Assembly: GCA_020054325.1 (NCBI GenBank)
Contig: JAGVLG010000027.1
Coordinates: forward strand, 1 to 32,252
Length of the DNA: 32,252 nucleotides
Source: Gammaproteobacteria bacterium
Lineage (GTDB): Bacteria > Pseudomonadota > Gammaproteobacteria > UBA6186 > Azoamicaceae
Direction: 5' to 3'
The first letter of the stretch is position 1, and each line of letters begins with the position of its first letter. The position numbers and the translations under genes were made by a program. Positions 8,579-14,960 of the stretch are shown piece by piece. The notes beneath the pieces are model-generated. The model saw only the letters and a list, made by a program, of their open reading frames with translations. It did no database searches and was not told where the DNA came from.

Positions 8579-9786
8579 TAAGTTACCCTCTCTGGCTCGG
8601 GTTTGGTTTTATCGTATTTTGAATACCAAGGCATAAATGCGAAGAAGCTAAAATAAAGCACCGAAAAAGCCTGTGCGAAGAAAACCTTTATTGGCGTTGG
8701 CTCTTGCGTCCCCAAATATCCTAAGCCTACAAAGCTAATAACAAAAAAAGCTAGAGCTAATCTATAAATTCTGCCTTTATATCGGATAGATTTTACTTTA
8801 CTACGATCCAACCAGGGTAAAAAGAAAAATATTAAGATTGAGGCAAACATCGCAATTACCCCCAACAATTTATTGGGGACTGCTCTCAATATTGCGTAAT
8901 ATGGCGTCATATACCACACCGGCGCAATGTGTTCTGGAGTTTTTAGTGGATCTGCCGGAATGAAGTTCGGTGGCTCTAAAAATAATCCAAAAAATTCCGG
9001 GATATAAAATATTACTATCGCAAATAAAATCAAAAATATTGCTAAACCAAAAGTATCCTTTACAGTGTAATATGGATGAAAAGGAATACCATCGATTGGA
9101 TTACCATTGGCATCTTTATGCTTTTTTATATCAATACCATCTGGATTATTCGAGCCAACATTATGTAACGCAAGAATGTGAAATCCAACTAAACCTAGAA
9201 TAATAATTGGCACTAAGACTACATGTAACGCATAAAAGCGATTCAAGGTAACACCGCTAATATTGTAATCACCGCGAATAAATTCTACTAAAAAATTACC
9301 AATTACTGGAACAGCACTAAATAATGAAGTAATTACCTGAGCCCCCCAAAACGACATGTTCCCCCATGGTAATAAGTAACCCAAAAATGCCTCTGCCATT
9401 AAGCATAAAAAAATCACCATGCCTACTAGCCAAACCAATTCGCGCGGTTCCCGATATGAACCATACAGCAAGGCCCGAAAAATATGCAGGTAAATTACAA
9501 TGAAAAAAAACGAAGCCCCAACCGCATGCATGTAACGAATTAACCAGCCTAAATTAACATCACGCATGATATATTCAACAGATGCAAAAGCTCCCTCTGC
9601 ACTAGGGTTGTAACTCATAGCCAACCATATTCCGGTGGCAATCTGGTTTACTAAAACCACTAAAGATAACGCCCCAAAGTAGTACCAAAAATTAAAATTT
9701 TTAGGGGCATAATAACCAGACATATGCTCTCTAAAAAATTTTGTTACTGGATAACGCGCATCAATCCAATTCATTAAACGTGTCAT
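8578..9786 (-). CDS. petB: Cytochrome b of the bc1 complex
   Basis: This integral membrane subunit carries the two b haems and both quinone sites of complex III. The 402-residue length fits a bacterial cytochrome b of the eight-helix type. Haem-ligand histidines are visible in helix B (MHAVGASFFFIVIYLH, about residues 87-102) and helix D (YALHVVLVPIIILGLVGFH, about 186-204). The Qo-site motif appears as PVWYMTPYYAILRAVPNK; the usual PEWY is PVWY here, a small deviation at a normally conserved Glu. It lies between petA (17-base gap) and petC (1-base overlap). The Glu to Val change is read directly from the sequence; its effect on ubiquinol oxidation is not known. Confidence 0.97.
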   Translation of the reverse strand: MTRLMNWIDARYPVTKFFREHMSGYYAPKNFNFWYYFGALSLVVLVNQIATGIWLAMSYNPSAEGAFASVEYIMRDVNLGWLIRYMHAVGASFFFIVIYLHIFRALLYGSYREPRELVWLVGMVIFLCLMAEAFLGYLLPWGNMSFWGAQVITSLFSAVPVIGNFLVEFIRGDYNISGVTLNRFYALHVVLVPIIILGLVGFHILALHNVGSNNPDGIDIKKHKDANGNPIDGIPFHPYYTVKDTFGLAIFLILFAIVIFYIPEFFGLFLEPPNFIPADPLKTPEHIAPVWYMTPYYAILRAVPNKLLGVIAMFASILIFFFLPWLDRSKVKSIRYKGRIYRLALAFFVISFVGLGYLGTQEPTPIKVFFAQAFSVLYFSFFAFMPWYSKYDKTKPEPERVT

Positions 9787-9803
9787 GCTATTCCCTTAAC
9801 ATC

Positions 9804-10385
9804 TTAAGCTTGACTCTCCCCAATTAATAAGGTTGTGTCATTTACGTACTTGTAATCCGGAATTACTAAATTCAATGGGGCAGGGACACCTTTGTAGACT
9901 CTGCCAGCCAAATCGAATTTAGAGCCATGGCAAGGGCAAAAGAAGCCACCCTTCCAATTTGGCTCAACGCTGCCCACATTAGGCCTAAATAAAGGTACAC
10001 AGCCTAAATGGGTACAAATGCCAATAACTACCAAAAATTCTGGTTTTATGGAACGATATTGCTCGGTAATATATTTCGGTTGTTGTGGCTCTTTGCTTAA
10101 TGGATCACGCAATTGGGGATCTAAAGACTCCAGGTCAGCAACTTCTTGTTTAGTACGATGTACAACGAATACTGGCTGGCCTCTCCAAGCTACAGTAATC
10201 TTTTGTCCTTCCTCAATCGTGCTTAAATCTACCTGGATAGGGGCACCAAGCGCCTGGGCTTTGGCAGAGGGCAACCATGAGCCTACAAATGGTATACCAG
10301 CTAGTCCTAACCCTACCCCACCAATAACCGAAGTAGCAGCGGTTAAAAACTTCCTACGCCCCGCATCCATCTCGTCGGTGCTCAT
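9804..10385 (-). CDS. petA: Rieske iron-sulfur protein of the bc1 complex
   Basis: The Rieske subunit accepts the first electron from ubiquinol through a 2Fe-2S cluster. I start it at the ATG at 10385 because GGAGG lies just 6 bases upstream. An in-frame ATG at 10400 would place that ribosome site inside the coding region. The 193-residue product has a Tat-type signal anchor (GRRKFLTAAT, then a hydrophobic stretch to about residue 38). The cluster motifs are CTHLGC (124-129) and CPCHGS (150-155). It is the first gene of petABC and follows rpsI by 195 bases, a gap with a perfect hairpin. Confidence 0.96.
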   Translation of the reverse strand: MSTDEMDAGRRKFLTAATSVIGGVGLGLAGIPFVGSWLPSAKAQALGAPIQVDLSTIEEGQKITVAWRGQPVFVVHRTKQEVADLESLDPQLRDPLSKEPQQPKYITEQYRSIKPEFLVVIGICTHLGCVPLFRPNVGSVEPNWKGGFFCPCHGSKFDLAGRVYKGVPAPLNLVIPDYKYVNDTTLLIGESQA

Positions 10386-10546
10386 GCAAATCCTCCACAT
10401 TGATTAGCAGACAGACTAAATTAAATAAATAGACTGATCTTAGAACTCATAATAACAGAAAGAGATTCAGAGCAACAACTGATTAATCTTTAGTAGATAA
10501 GCACAAAACTATATAGCACATTTAGGAGTTTATCAGGCAGGATAAT

Positions 10547-10570
10547 GCTACTAAGCGTAAGCTTAGTAGC
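10547..10570 (-). repeat. Perfect 10-bp hairpin between rpsI and petA
   Basis: GCTACTAAGC (10547-10556) and GCTTAGTAGC (10561-10570) are perfect complements around a four-base loop, 10 bases after the rpsI stop. The minus-strand RNA has loop UUAC and no following U run, so a typical intrinsic terminator is not shown. It may separate or stabilise the rplM-rpsI and petABC-sspAB parts of the transcript. The remainder of 10386-10546 shows no clear promoter. Confidence 0.55.
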
Positions 10571-10580
10571 ATATAAAATA

Positions 10581-11027
10581 TTAACGCTTCGAGTATTGTT
10601 GTTTCTTACGAGCTTTACGACGATCCACTTTCTTACGTTCAACCTTACGGGAGTCGCGGGTTACGTAGCCATGCTTACGTAGAATACGACGGAATGAATT
10701 ATCGTTGGCACTTTCAGCTGCAGCATCCTGCACAAACTCTTCATCGTAACTAATTAAAGCACGAGTGATGCCGTGTCTAATAGCACCAGCCTGGCCCATA
10801 TCACCACCACCACGTACAGTGATTTTAAGATCGAATTTTGATTCCATATCTACTGCTTGTAATGCTTGCTTTACAACCATACGTGCGGTTTCACGACCAA
10901 AATATTGATCCAAACCCAAAGAATTAATTGTAATCGTACCATTGCCTGGCTTTAAAAATACGCGTGCAGTGGAACTTTTACGACGACCAGTGCCGTAGTA
11001 TTGTTTTGCTGCTGCTGACTTACCCAT
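10581..11027 (-). CDS. rpsI: 30S ribosomal protein S9
   Basis: S9 is a small-subunit protein whose C-terminal tail reaches the P-site tRNA. Conserved landmarks are [14 protein letters not shown] (residues 9-22), [11 protein letters not shown] (42-52), [14 protein letters not shown] (78-91) and the terminal QYSKR. The protein is 148 residues against about 130 in E. coli. Most of the difference is a block at about residues 98-111 ([13 protein letters not shown]), inserted between YDEE and the helix [13 protein letters not shown]; a few residues are also added at the N-terminus. GAGG lies 8 bases before the ATG. It follows rplM by 11 bases and is co-transcribed with it. Confidence 0.97.
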   Translation of the reverse strand: MGKSAAAKQYYGTGRRKSSTARVFLKPGNGTITINSLGLDQYFGRETARMVVKQALQAVDMESKFDLKITVRGGGDMGQAGAIRHGITRALISYDEEFVQDAAAESANDNSFRRILRKHGYVTRDSRKVERKKVDRRKARKKQQYSKR

Positions 11028-11038
11028 AAATTAATCCT

Positions 11039-11473
11039 CTAAGCTAATACATCTAAAGGTTCTGCTTGTTGCGCTGCATGTGGATGCTCGCTTCCAGCAT
11101 AAACTTTTAATTTACTGAACATGGCACGACCTAAAGAATTTTTCGGCAACATGCCTTTTACCGCATAACTAATGGCACGTTCTGGGAACTTTTCCATTAA
11201 TTCTTTTAGGTTCATGTCTCTGATCCCACCTGGATAGCCAGTATGGCGATAATAAATTTTGTCATCAATTTTACGTCCGGTAACGGCTACATCTGCAGCA
11301 TTGATAACAATTACGTAATCCCCAGTATCAACGTGTGGGGTAAATTCTGGTTTGTGCTTGCCGCGTAAAATCATTGCGATACGGCTTGCTAAGCGGCCTA
11401 AGGTTTTACCCTTGGCATCTACTATGTACCAGCTACGCTGTACAGTTTCTGGTTTTGCACTTAAAGTCTTCAT
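11039..11473 (-). CDS. rplM: 50S ribosomal protein L13
   Basis: L13 is an early-assembling large-subunit protein. From the ATG at 11473 the product is 144 residues, matching the E. coli length and its start ([20 protein letters not shown]). Further landmarks are [25 protein letters not shown] and [15 protein letters not shown]. The frame stays open upstream to an ATG at 11557, but that extension would contain the promoter (-35 11536-11541, -10 11513-11518), so it is not translated as part of L13. rplM is the first gene of the rplM-rpsI unit. Confidence 0.97.
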   Translation of the reverse strand: MKTLSAKPETVQRSWYIVDAKGKTLGRLASRIAMILRGKHKPEFTPHVDTGDYVIVINAADVAVTGRKIDDKIYYRHTGYPGGIRDMNLKELMEKFPERAISYAVKGMLPKNSLGRAMFSKLKVYAGSEHPHAAQQAEPLDVLA

Positions 11474-11512
11474 AATACAACAAAGCTCATAAAAATCGTT
11501 AGTAAGTTCGCG

Positions 11513-11541
11513 ATTGTACGGAAGTTTCTCGGTGATTGCAA
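11513..11541 (-). promoter_or_regulatory. Sigma-70 promoter of rplM-rpsI
   Basis: On the minus strand TTGCAA (11536-11541) and TACAAT (11513-11518) are separated by exactly 17 bases, a near-consensus pair. Transcription would begin near 11506, giving a leader of about 33 bases before the rplM ATG. That is too short for a large autoregulatory fold. Confidence 0.8.
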
Positions 11542-11732
11542 GGCCTAATCCAATCATTTTAGAAATTCAACCAACACAAAAGCGGGTTTCAATATCGCAA
11601 TAATAACGCTTTTTTATGCAATATGCACCAATTTTTTGTAAAATAATGCATAAATCCATGGTTTTTAAAAAAAGTACTTGAAATTTTGCTAAAAATAATG
11701 CCAAATTCAAAACATGAGCTATTATAGTCTTA

Positions 11733-11839
11733 GCCATTTGGATTTAGGCTAGGCACAGCTTGAATCGAGCAGCAGGAGTGTATACGTAATACATGACTGA
11801 TGCGAGTGAAAGCTGTAACAACGCATAAATTCGAATGGC
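11733..11839 (+). ncRNA. Candidate structured RNA or leader upstream of the HU/H1-like gene
   Basis: A single long nested fold can be drawn by eye. The closing stem is GCCATTTGGATTTA (11733-11746) with TAAATTCGAATGGC (11826-11839): 14 pairs, two of them G-U. A second stem is ACAGCTT (11755-11761) with AAGCTGT (11810-11816). The apical arm runs from C11766-G11806 to TGTAT/ATACA (11779-11783, 11789-11793) with loop ACGTA. It contains two tandem G-A mismatch motifs (G67A68/G804A805 and G76A77/G795A796, last digits shown) and one single G-A. The G-U pairs would be A-C mismatches on the other strand, favouring plus-strand RNA. A -10-like TATTAT at 11720-11725 would start transcription close to 11732. 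The downstream gene starts at 11948. No intrinsic terminator separates them, so it may be a leader. I cannot name an RNA family. Confidence 0.55.
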
Positions 11840-11947
11840 GACGACTATTATTAGCTTTAAAGTGTGATTTCGCAGTTTATTTTTTAGCAGTACTGAAGTA
11901 AATTTGTGAAGGAAATTTTTTCATGGACTCGCAAGGAGAGCATTACT

Positions 11948-12418
11948 ATGGCAACCAAACGGAAGAAAACTTCTGCCGCTTCTAAAACTAAACGCAGCAC
12001 AACTGCAAAAAAACGCACTACTAAAACAACTGCTACCAAAAAACGCGCTACCGCTAGCAAAGGCAAAAGCAAAGCTGCCAGCTCTGCTAATACCCTTACT
12101 TTAAAGGCTTTACGTGTTAGCACCCCATTAACCAGAGCACAGCAGATTAATTATATTGCTGAATGCACTGGCCTTACTAGCAAACAAGTTAAAAATGTAA
12201 TCGAATGCTTTGAGCCAATGATTGCATCGCACTTACGTGGCCCTGGCCAAATTACATTAGCTGGTCTAATGAAAGTTGTGGCTGTTAAGAAACCAGCAAC
12301 TAAAGCTCGTAAAGGTATCAATCCTTTCACAGGCGAACCAACTATATTCAAAGCTAAACCAGCACGTAATGTTGTTAAAATTCGTGCCTTGAAGAAAGTT
12401 AAAGATTTAGTAGCTTAA
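11948..12418 (+). CDS. HU-family DNA-binding protein with histone-H1-like N-terminal tail
   Basis: The 156-residue product joins two parts. Residues 1-47 are almost entirely Lys, Thr, Ala, Ser and Arg (KKRTTKTTATKKRATASK), like a eukaryotic H1 tail. Residues about 60-152 resemble HU/IHF: a helical dimerisation region (YIAECTGLTSKQVKNVIECF), beta strands, and a DNA-gripping arm with KGINPFTGEP (122-131), the counterpart of RNPQTG in HU. The start is ATG 11948, with AAGGAG upstream; an in-frame ATG at 11906 lacks this. Lys-rich tails on HU are known, N-terminal in Deinococcus and C-terminal in mycobacteria, where they help compact DNA. A nucleoid role is likely by family. It ends in a strong terminator and is preceded by the folded RNA candidate. 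Confidence 0.88.
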   Translation: MATKRKKTSAASKTKRSTTAKKRTTKTTATKKRATASKGKSKAASSANTLTLKALRVSTPLTRAQQINYIAECTGLTSKQVKNVIECFEPMIASHLRGPGQITLAGLMKVVAVKKPATKARKGINPFTGEPTIFKAKPARNVVKIRALKKVKDLVA

Positions 12419-12433
12419 TTTTCTTTGCAAAAC

Positions 12434-12464
12434 AAAAAGCCGCCTTTTGGGCGGCTTTTTATTT
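12434..12464 (+). terminator. Intrinsic terminator after the HU/H1-like gene
   Basis: AAAAAGCCGCC (12434-12444) pairs with GGCGGCTTTTT (12450-12460) around a 5-base loop and runs on into ATTTT. It starts 16 bases after the stop codon. The A run on the left arm would also give a T tract on the minus strand, so it could serve the convergent gene at 12474 too. Confidence 0.93.
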
Positions 12465-12473
12465 TCCTTAATT

Positions 12474-12980
12474 TCAGAACCTATTTTTTAGATGGCTCTT
12501 GGGAGCAGCTTGCGACTCAATATCTGGTGTGGCATTTTCGTAATCAAGCCCTTTGGTTTCTGATAATTGTTCATGGCAATATAATTTAGCAAAACGTGAA
12601 TCTTTCTCCCAGGAATAAAACACACCTGTAACATGTGCAGCTGTTAAGACTAATTGAAATGTTGGAACTATCTCCCAAGCAGAATTTCCATTAAACCCAA
12701 CCTCATTCAATTGCTTACCACAGGCATCCTTAAAAAGAAAATTGCTGTCCGTTAAAGCTTGCCGAGTTAAAATTGAGCCATACCAAGCTGCTAGAAAATC
12801 AGCATAAAATCCAACAGTAAGCGCTGACAGAAACAATGCAGCCTTGCCGAAGCTTGGCTCATTATTATTTTTTTTAAAATCACTAACTAACTTTAAAAAG
12901 AGTAGTGGCATGCATAACAGCTGAATATAAAATAGAGATTCTGGTAATATACGCTCTGTTAATTGTTTTTGTAACTGCAT
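12474..12980 (-). CDS. Unrecognised membrane protein, tandem paralogue A
   Basis: The 168-residue protein has about three hydrophobic segments: residues about 13-33 (FYIQLLCMPLLFLKL), 47-70 and 103-121. It shares a clear pattern with the protein encoded at 13060-13578: NNEPSF, then NFLFKDACGKQLNEVGFN and SAWEIVPTFQLVLT, each with the same spacing. The C-terminal 45 residues are polar and differ from the paralogue. The shared KDACG cysteine and the NEPS motif are the best family markers. AGGAGA lies 5 bases before the ATG, supporting the start. I do not recognise the family and see no enzyme motif. It lies downstream of its paralogue on the same strand, and both keep a similar upstream segment. 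Confidence 0.75.
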   Translation of the reverse strand: MQLQKQLTERILPESLFYIQLLCMPLLFLKLVSDFKKNNNEPSFGKAALFLSALTVGFYADFLAAWYGSILTRQALTDSNFLFKDACGKQLNEVGFNGNSAWEIVPTFQLVLTAAHVTGVFYSWEKDSRFAKLYCHEQLSETKGLDYENATPDIESQAAPKSHLKNRF

Positions 12981-13059
12981 TTAGATCTCCTGTTATGCTT
13001 ATAAGCCTAGATTTTCTGATAAAAGTTAATAATTGTAAAGCCTTTTTGTAGCCTTAATT

Positions 13060-13578
13060 TTAAGCATTATTTTTTAATGTTGGAACGCTGCTTTTTTTAG
13101 GATCCTCAGGATCAATAACTACTGGTTGACACAGCTTATCTATCGTACCATTTCCAAATAATTCACGCATGATATTGTCAAAACTAGACCCTTTACAACT
13201 ACAACCGGTTCCTTTAAAAGCTCCTAGAAGATGCGTACCTGTTAATACAGCTTGAAACGCAGGAACTATTTGCCAAGCAGAGTTTTGGTTAAAACCTGAA
13301 TTATTCAACTGCTCACCACATGCATCTTTGTATAGGAAATTATTCTCAGCCATAGCTTGTTGGGTTAGTTTTAAGCAAGATAAAATTGCTACCATATCAA
13401 AGAGCCAACCAAACGTGATTGCAATAGAAAATAGCATTCTCTTGCTATAGCTTGGCTCATTATCTCTCATGCCGCGCTGTAAGTTCGCAACAATTAAAAC
13501 CAAGCATAATAATTGTGTATAACATAGCAACAAGGGCAAGGGGTTGGCGTTTATGCTTACTCGTTTTTCTGGCTGCAT
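13060..13578 (-). CDS. Unrecognised membrane protein, tandem paralogue B
   Basis: This 172-residue protein is the sister of the one at 12474-12980. It has hydrophobic segments at about residues 12-32 (PLPLLLCYTQLLCLVLIV), 48-70 and 104-122. It shares RDNEPSYSK, NNFLYKDACGEQLNNSGFN and SAWQIVPAFQAVLT with the other copy. The tails diverge: here a Cys-containing GTGCSCKGS segment, then an acidic and Pro-rich end. AGGAAA lies 6 bases before the ATG. It is divergent from the small membrane gene at 13709. No known family is recognised, and the product is inferred to be in the inner membrane from hydrophobicity alone. Confidence 0.75.
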   Translation of the reverse strand: MQPEKRVSINANPLPLLLCYTQLLCLVLIVANLQRGMRDNEPSYSKRMLFSIAITFGWLFDMVAILSCLKLTQQAMAENNFLYKDACGEQLNNSGFNQNSAWQIVPAFQAVLTGTHLLGAFKGTGCSCKGSSFDNIMRELFGNGTIDKLCQPVVIDPEDPKKSSVPTLKNNA

Positions 13579-13708
13579 TTTAGATTTCCTAAGTTGTATG
13601 AATAAAGTTAGAATTTTCCTATAAAACTTATTGATTGTAAAGTTAATTGCAAAATTTAGGTATGATTTCTAAAATATAATTGAAATGAATGAATTTTAGG
13701 AAGGAAAC

Positions 13709-14038
13709 ATGCCAGAAGAAACCCCAAAAACTGATGAAAACTACGAATTGAGTAACCAGGGAGCATTAGAGGCAGTACTTTACATACTACTGATGTTATC
13801 TTTACCAGTATATTGCACCGTTATTTTAGATAATGGTCCTATAAAATCTCGCCAAAGGCCTAAAGTTTCAAAGTCAAATTTTAATCCTGCAAACTATACA
13901 ACGGCCAACATCGAACAGCTTAGAAAAAAACATTTAAAACCTGGAATACCATCACCAATCATATTAAGCAACATTAGACGCCCTGCTGCTGGCTCGATCT
14001 TTGCAACATTAGTACCAAAATTAAGACGCAAAATCTAA
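13709..14038 (+). CDS. Small unrecognised single-pass membrane protein
   Basis: The 109-residue product has a short acidic N-terminus (MPEETPKTDENYE), one hydrophobic segment at about residues 19-40 (LEAVLYILLMLSLPVYCTVIL) and a basic, Pro/Asn-rich tail ending KLRRKI. The orientation signals suggest a basic cytoplasmic tail, but this is inference. A very good ribosome site (AGGAAGGA, 3-6 bases before the ATG) argues that the gene is real. It is divergent from paralogue B, and its last 18 bases overlap the decayed hipA end on the other strand. No family is recognised. Confidence 0.6.
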   Translation: MPEETPKTDENYELSNQGALEAVLYILLMLSLPVYCTVILDNGPIKSRQRPKVSKSNFNPANYTTANIEQLRKKHLKPGIPSPIILSNIRRPAAGSIFATLVPKLRRKI

Positions 14039-14341
14039 TTTTATTTCTACGGCTCGTTTATGTATTAACTCCTGCAACTTGGCTAATTCATGAAAATCCA
14101 GCCCCGTATGTTCTAAATTTTTTAGAACTAAATCACAAACTTCTATGACTCTTTTAACAGTTAATCTTTTGTTTAAACCTGCCTCATCTGCCATCTTTAG
14201 GAAACTTTCGGTATTAATTTTATCTATGGAATATTCTGTTCCAAGCTTCATCGCCATTTTTCTAGATAATTCAGGATATATTAATGTTGATAGTAAATCA
14301 TAAAATGGAGCTAGAAATATTTTATCGTTTTCATACAAAAG
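14021..14341 (-). pseudogene. C-terminal remnant of HipA/HipT-type kinase
   Basis: In one minus-strand frame this segment reads NFSLLYENDKIFLAPFYD and then LLSTLIYPELS. That is the stretch just after the catalytic loop of HipA-family Ser/Thr kinases, usually DGHAKNFS...LTPFYD, followed by the helical C-terminal domain to the normal end. The catalytic Asp and His of DGHAKN are missing. The Asp of PFYD, the second metal ligand, is retained. There is no good start: the frame opens only from a TTG, and a stop (TAA) precedes NFSLL. It is in a different frame from the N-terminal piece, so it is the tail of a gene that lost about 230 codons, judged from usual HipA length. Confidence 0.8.
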
Positions 14342-14618
14342 TGAAAAGTTTTAATGAAAAATCATTATTAGCACTTATCCCTAATATTCTTGCAATAATT
14401 TTACGCTGCGATTCCTCGGGTAATAACCCCGTAAAAAATGCATGAGTTGCATTGTTGTCAAATGGCTTTTCCTGTAAAGGCAAAGAGGTTGAAATAGCCA
14501 TAGCTTGCGGCATTTGCAGGTAATCACGCGAATAAGTAAATGAATTCTTGCCATGAATGTCTTGTATAAAGTTACCCACTAAGTTCTGATTTAAGTAAAC
14601 ATCAAGAATTTTATTCAT
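14331..14618 (-). CDS. hipA: HipA N-terminal domain fragment, HipS-like size
   Basis: The 95-residue reading frame matches the N-terminal subdomain of HipA toxins: LDVYLNQNLVGNF, SLPLQEKPFD, then FFTGLLPEESQRKIIARILG and a last match at ISANNDF, where normal HipA continues into the kinase core. Here it runs into FSLKLFTFV and stops. It overlaps the hipB stop by 4 bases. It could be the leftover of an internally deleted hipA. Alternatively, it could still act as a small antitoxin-like protein, since in HipBST systems a separate protein (HipS) of about this size corresponds to this subdomain. The kinase partner is not intact nearby, so decay is the simpler reading. Confidence 0.75.
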   Translation of the reverse strand: MNKILDVYLNQNLVGNFIQDIHGKNSFTYSRDYLQMPQAMAISTSLPLQEKPFDNNATHAFFTGLLPEESQRKIIARILGISANNDFSLKLFTFV

Positions 14619-14839
14619 AGCTTTTCACCACTCGGTGCTTTCAGAATTAATTCAATATTTAACGCCTGCAGAACTTTTAAGACCTTTTCTATTTCACAAG
14701 TAGGCTTGCCATTTTCTAAATCGCTTATGAAGCGCAAACCAGTACCTGCTACTAATGCCAACTGCATTTGAGTTACATGCTGAATTTTGCGGTTTCTCTT
14801 TATTAGTTTGCCAATTTCTATAGTAGTAATTTGTTTCAT
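14615..14839 (-). CDS. hipB: HipB-like HTH antitoxin and autorepressor
   Basis: HipB is the DNA-binding antitoxin of hipBA modules; it neutralises the HipA kinase and represses its own operon. From the ATG at 14839 the product is 74 residues with a Cro/CI-type helix-turn-helix at about residues 23-45 (TQMQLALVAGTGLRFISDLE) and a short dimerisation end (KVLKVLQALNIEL). An upstream in-frame ATG at 14911 would place the operators inside the gene, so I reject it. The gene overlaps the hipA fragment start. Three palindromic operators lie at 14846-14960. The antitoxin looks intact while its toxin is not. Confidence 0.85.
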   Translation of the reverse strand: MKQITTIEIGKLIKRNRKIQHVTQMQLALVAGTGLRFISDLENGKPTCEIEKVLKVLQALNIELILKAPSGEKL

Positions 14840-14845
14840 TATTTT

Positions 14846-14859
14846 TTCCCGTACGGTAA
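14846..14859. promoter_or_regulatory. Putative HipB operator O1
   Basis: TTCCCGTACGGTAA carries the palindromic core CCGTACGG (14849-14856). It sits 7-20 bases before the hipB ATG, where a bound repressor would block transcription or translation start. A weak promoter (TTGGAT, 17 bases, CATTAT on the minus strand) lies between O1 and O2. Confidence 0.65.
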
Positions 14860-14894
14860 TAATGGCATAAAATTTAATAAAATCCAAGCATTTA

Positions 14895-14908
14895 TTCCCG
14901 TACGGGAA
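14895..14908. promoter_or_regulatory. Putative HipB operator O2
   Basis: TTCCCGTACGGGAA is a perfect 14-bp palindrome. Its centre is 49 bases from the centre of O1 and 49 from that of O3. Confidence 0.75.
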
Positions 14909-14940
14909 CAAAATTTGATAAAAATGCTAGGATTGAGCAT

Positions 14941-14960
14941 ATATTACCGAACGGTAATAT
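14941..14960. promoter_or_regulatory. Putative HipB operator O3
   Basis: ATATTACCG and CGGTAATAT are perfect 9-base arms around AA. The right end touches the last base of the feoB stop codon, so a repressor here would sit at the 3' end of feoB. Confidence 0.7.

Noticed and set aside
11474-11557. Longer L13 start at 11557.
   Set aside because: It would include the promoter TTGCAA-17-TACAAT and adds residues absent from the family.
11578-11613. AAAAGCG...CGCTTTT inverted repeat with trailing Ts.
   Set aside because: The loop is 22 bases and no plus-strand transcript ends here, so it is probably chance in AT-rich DNA.
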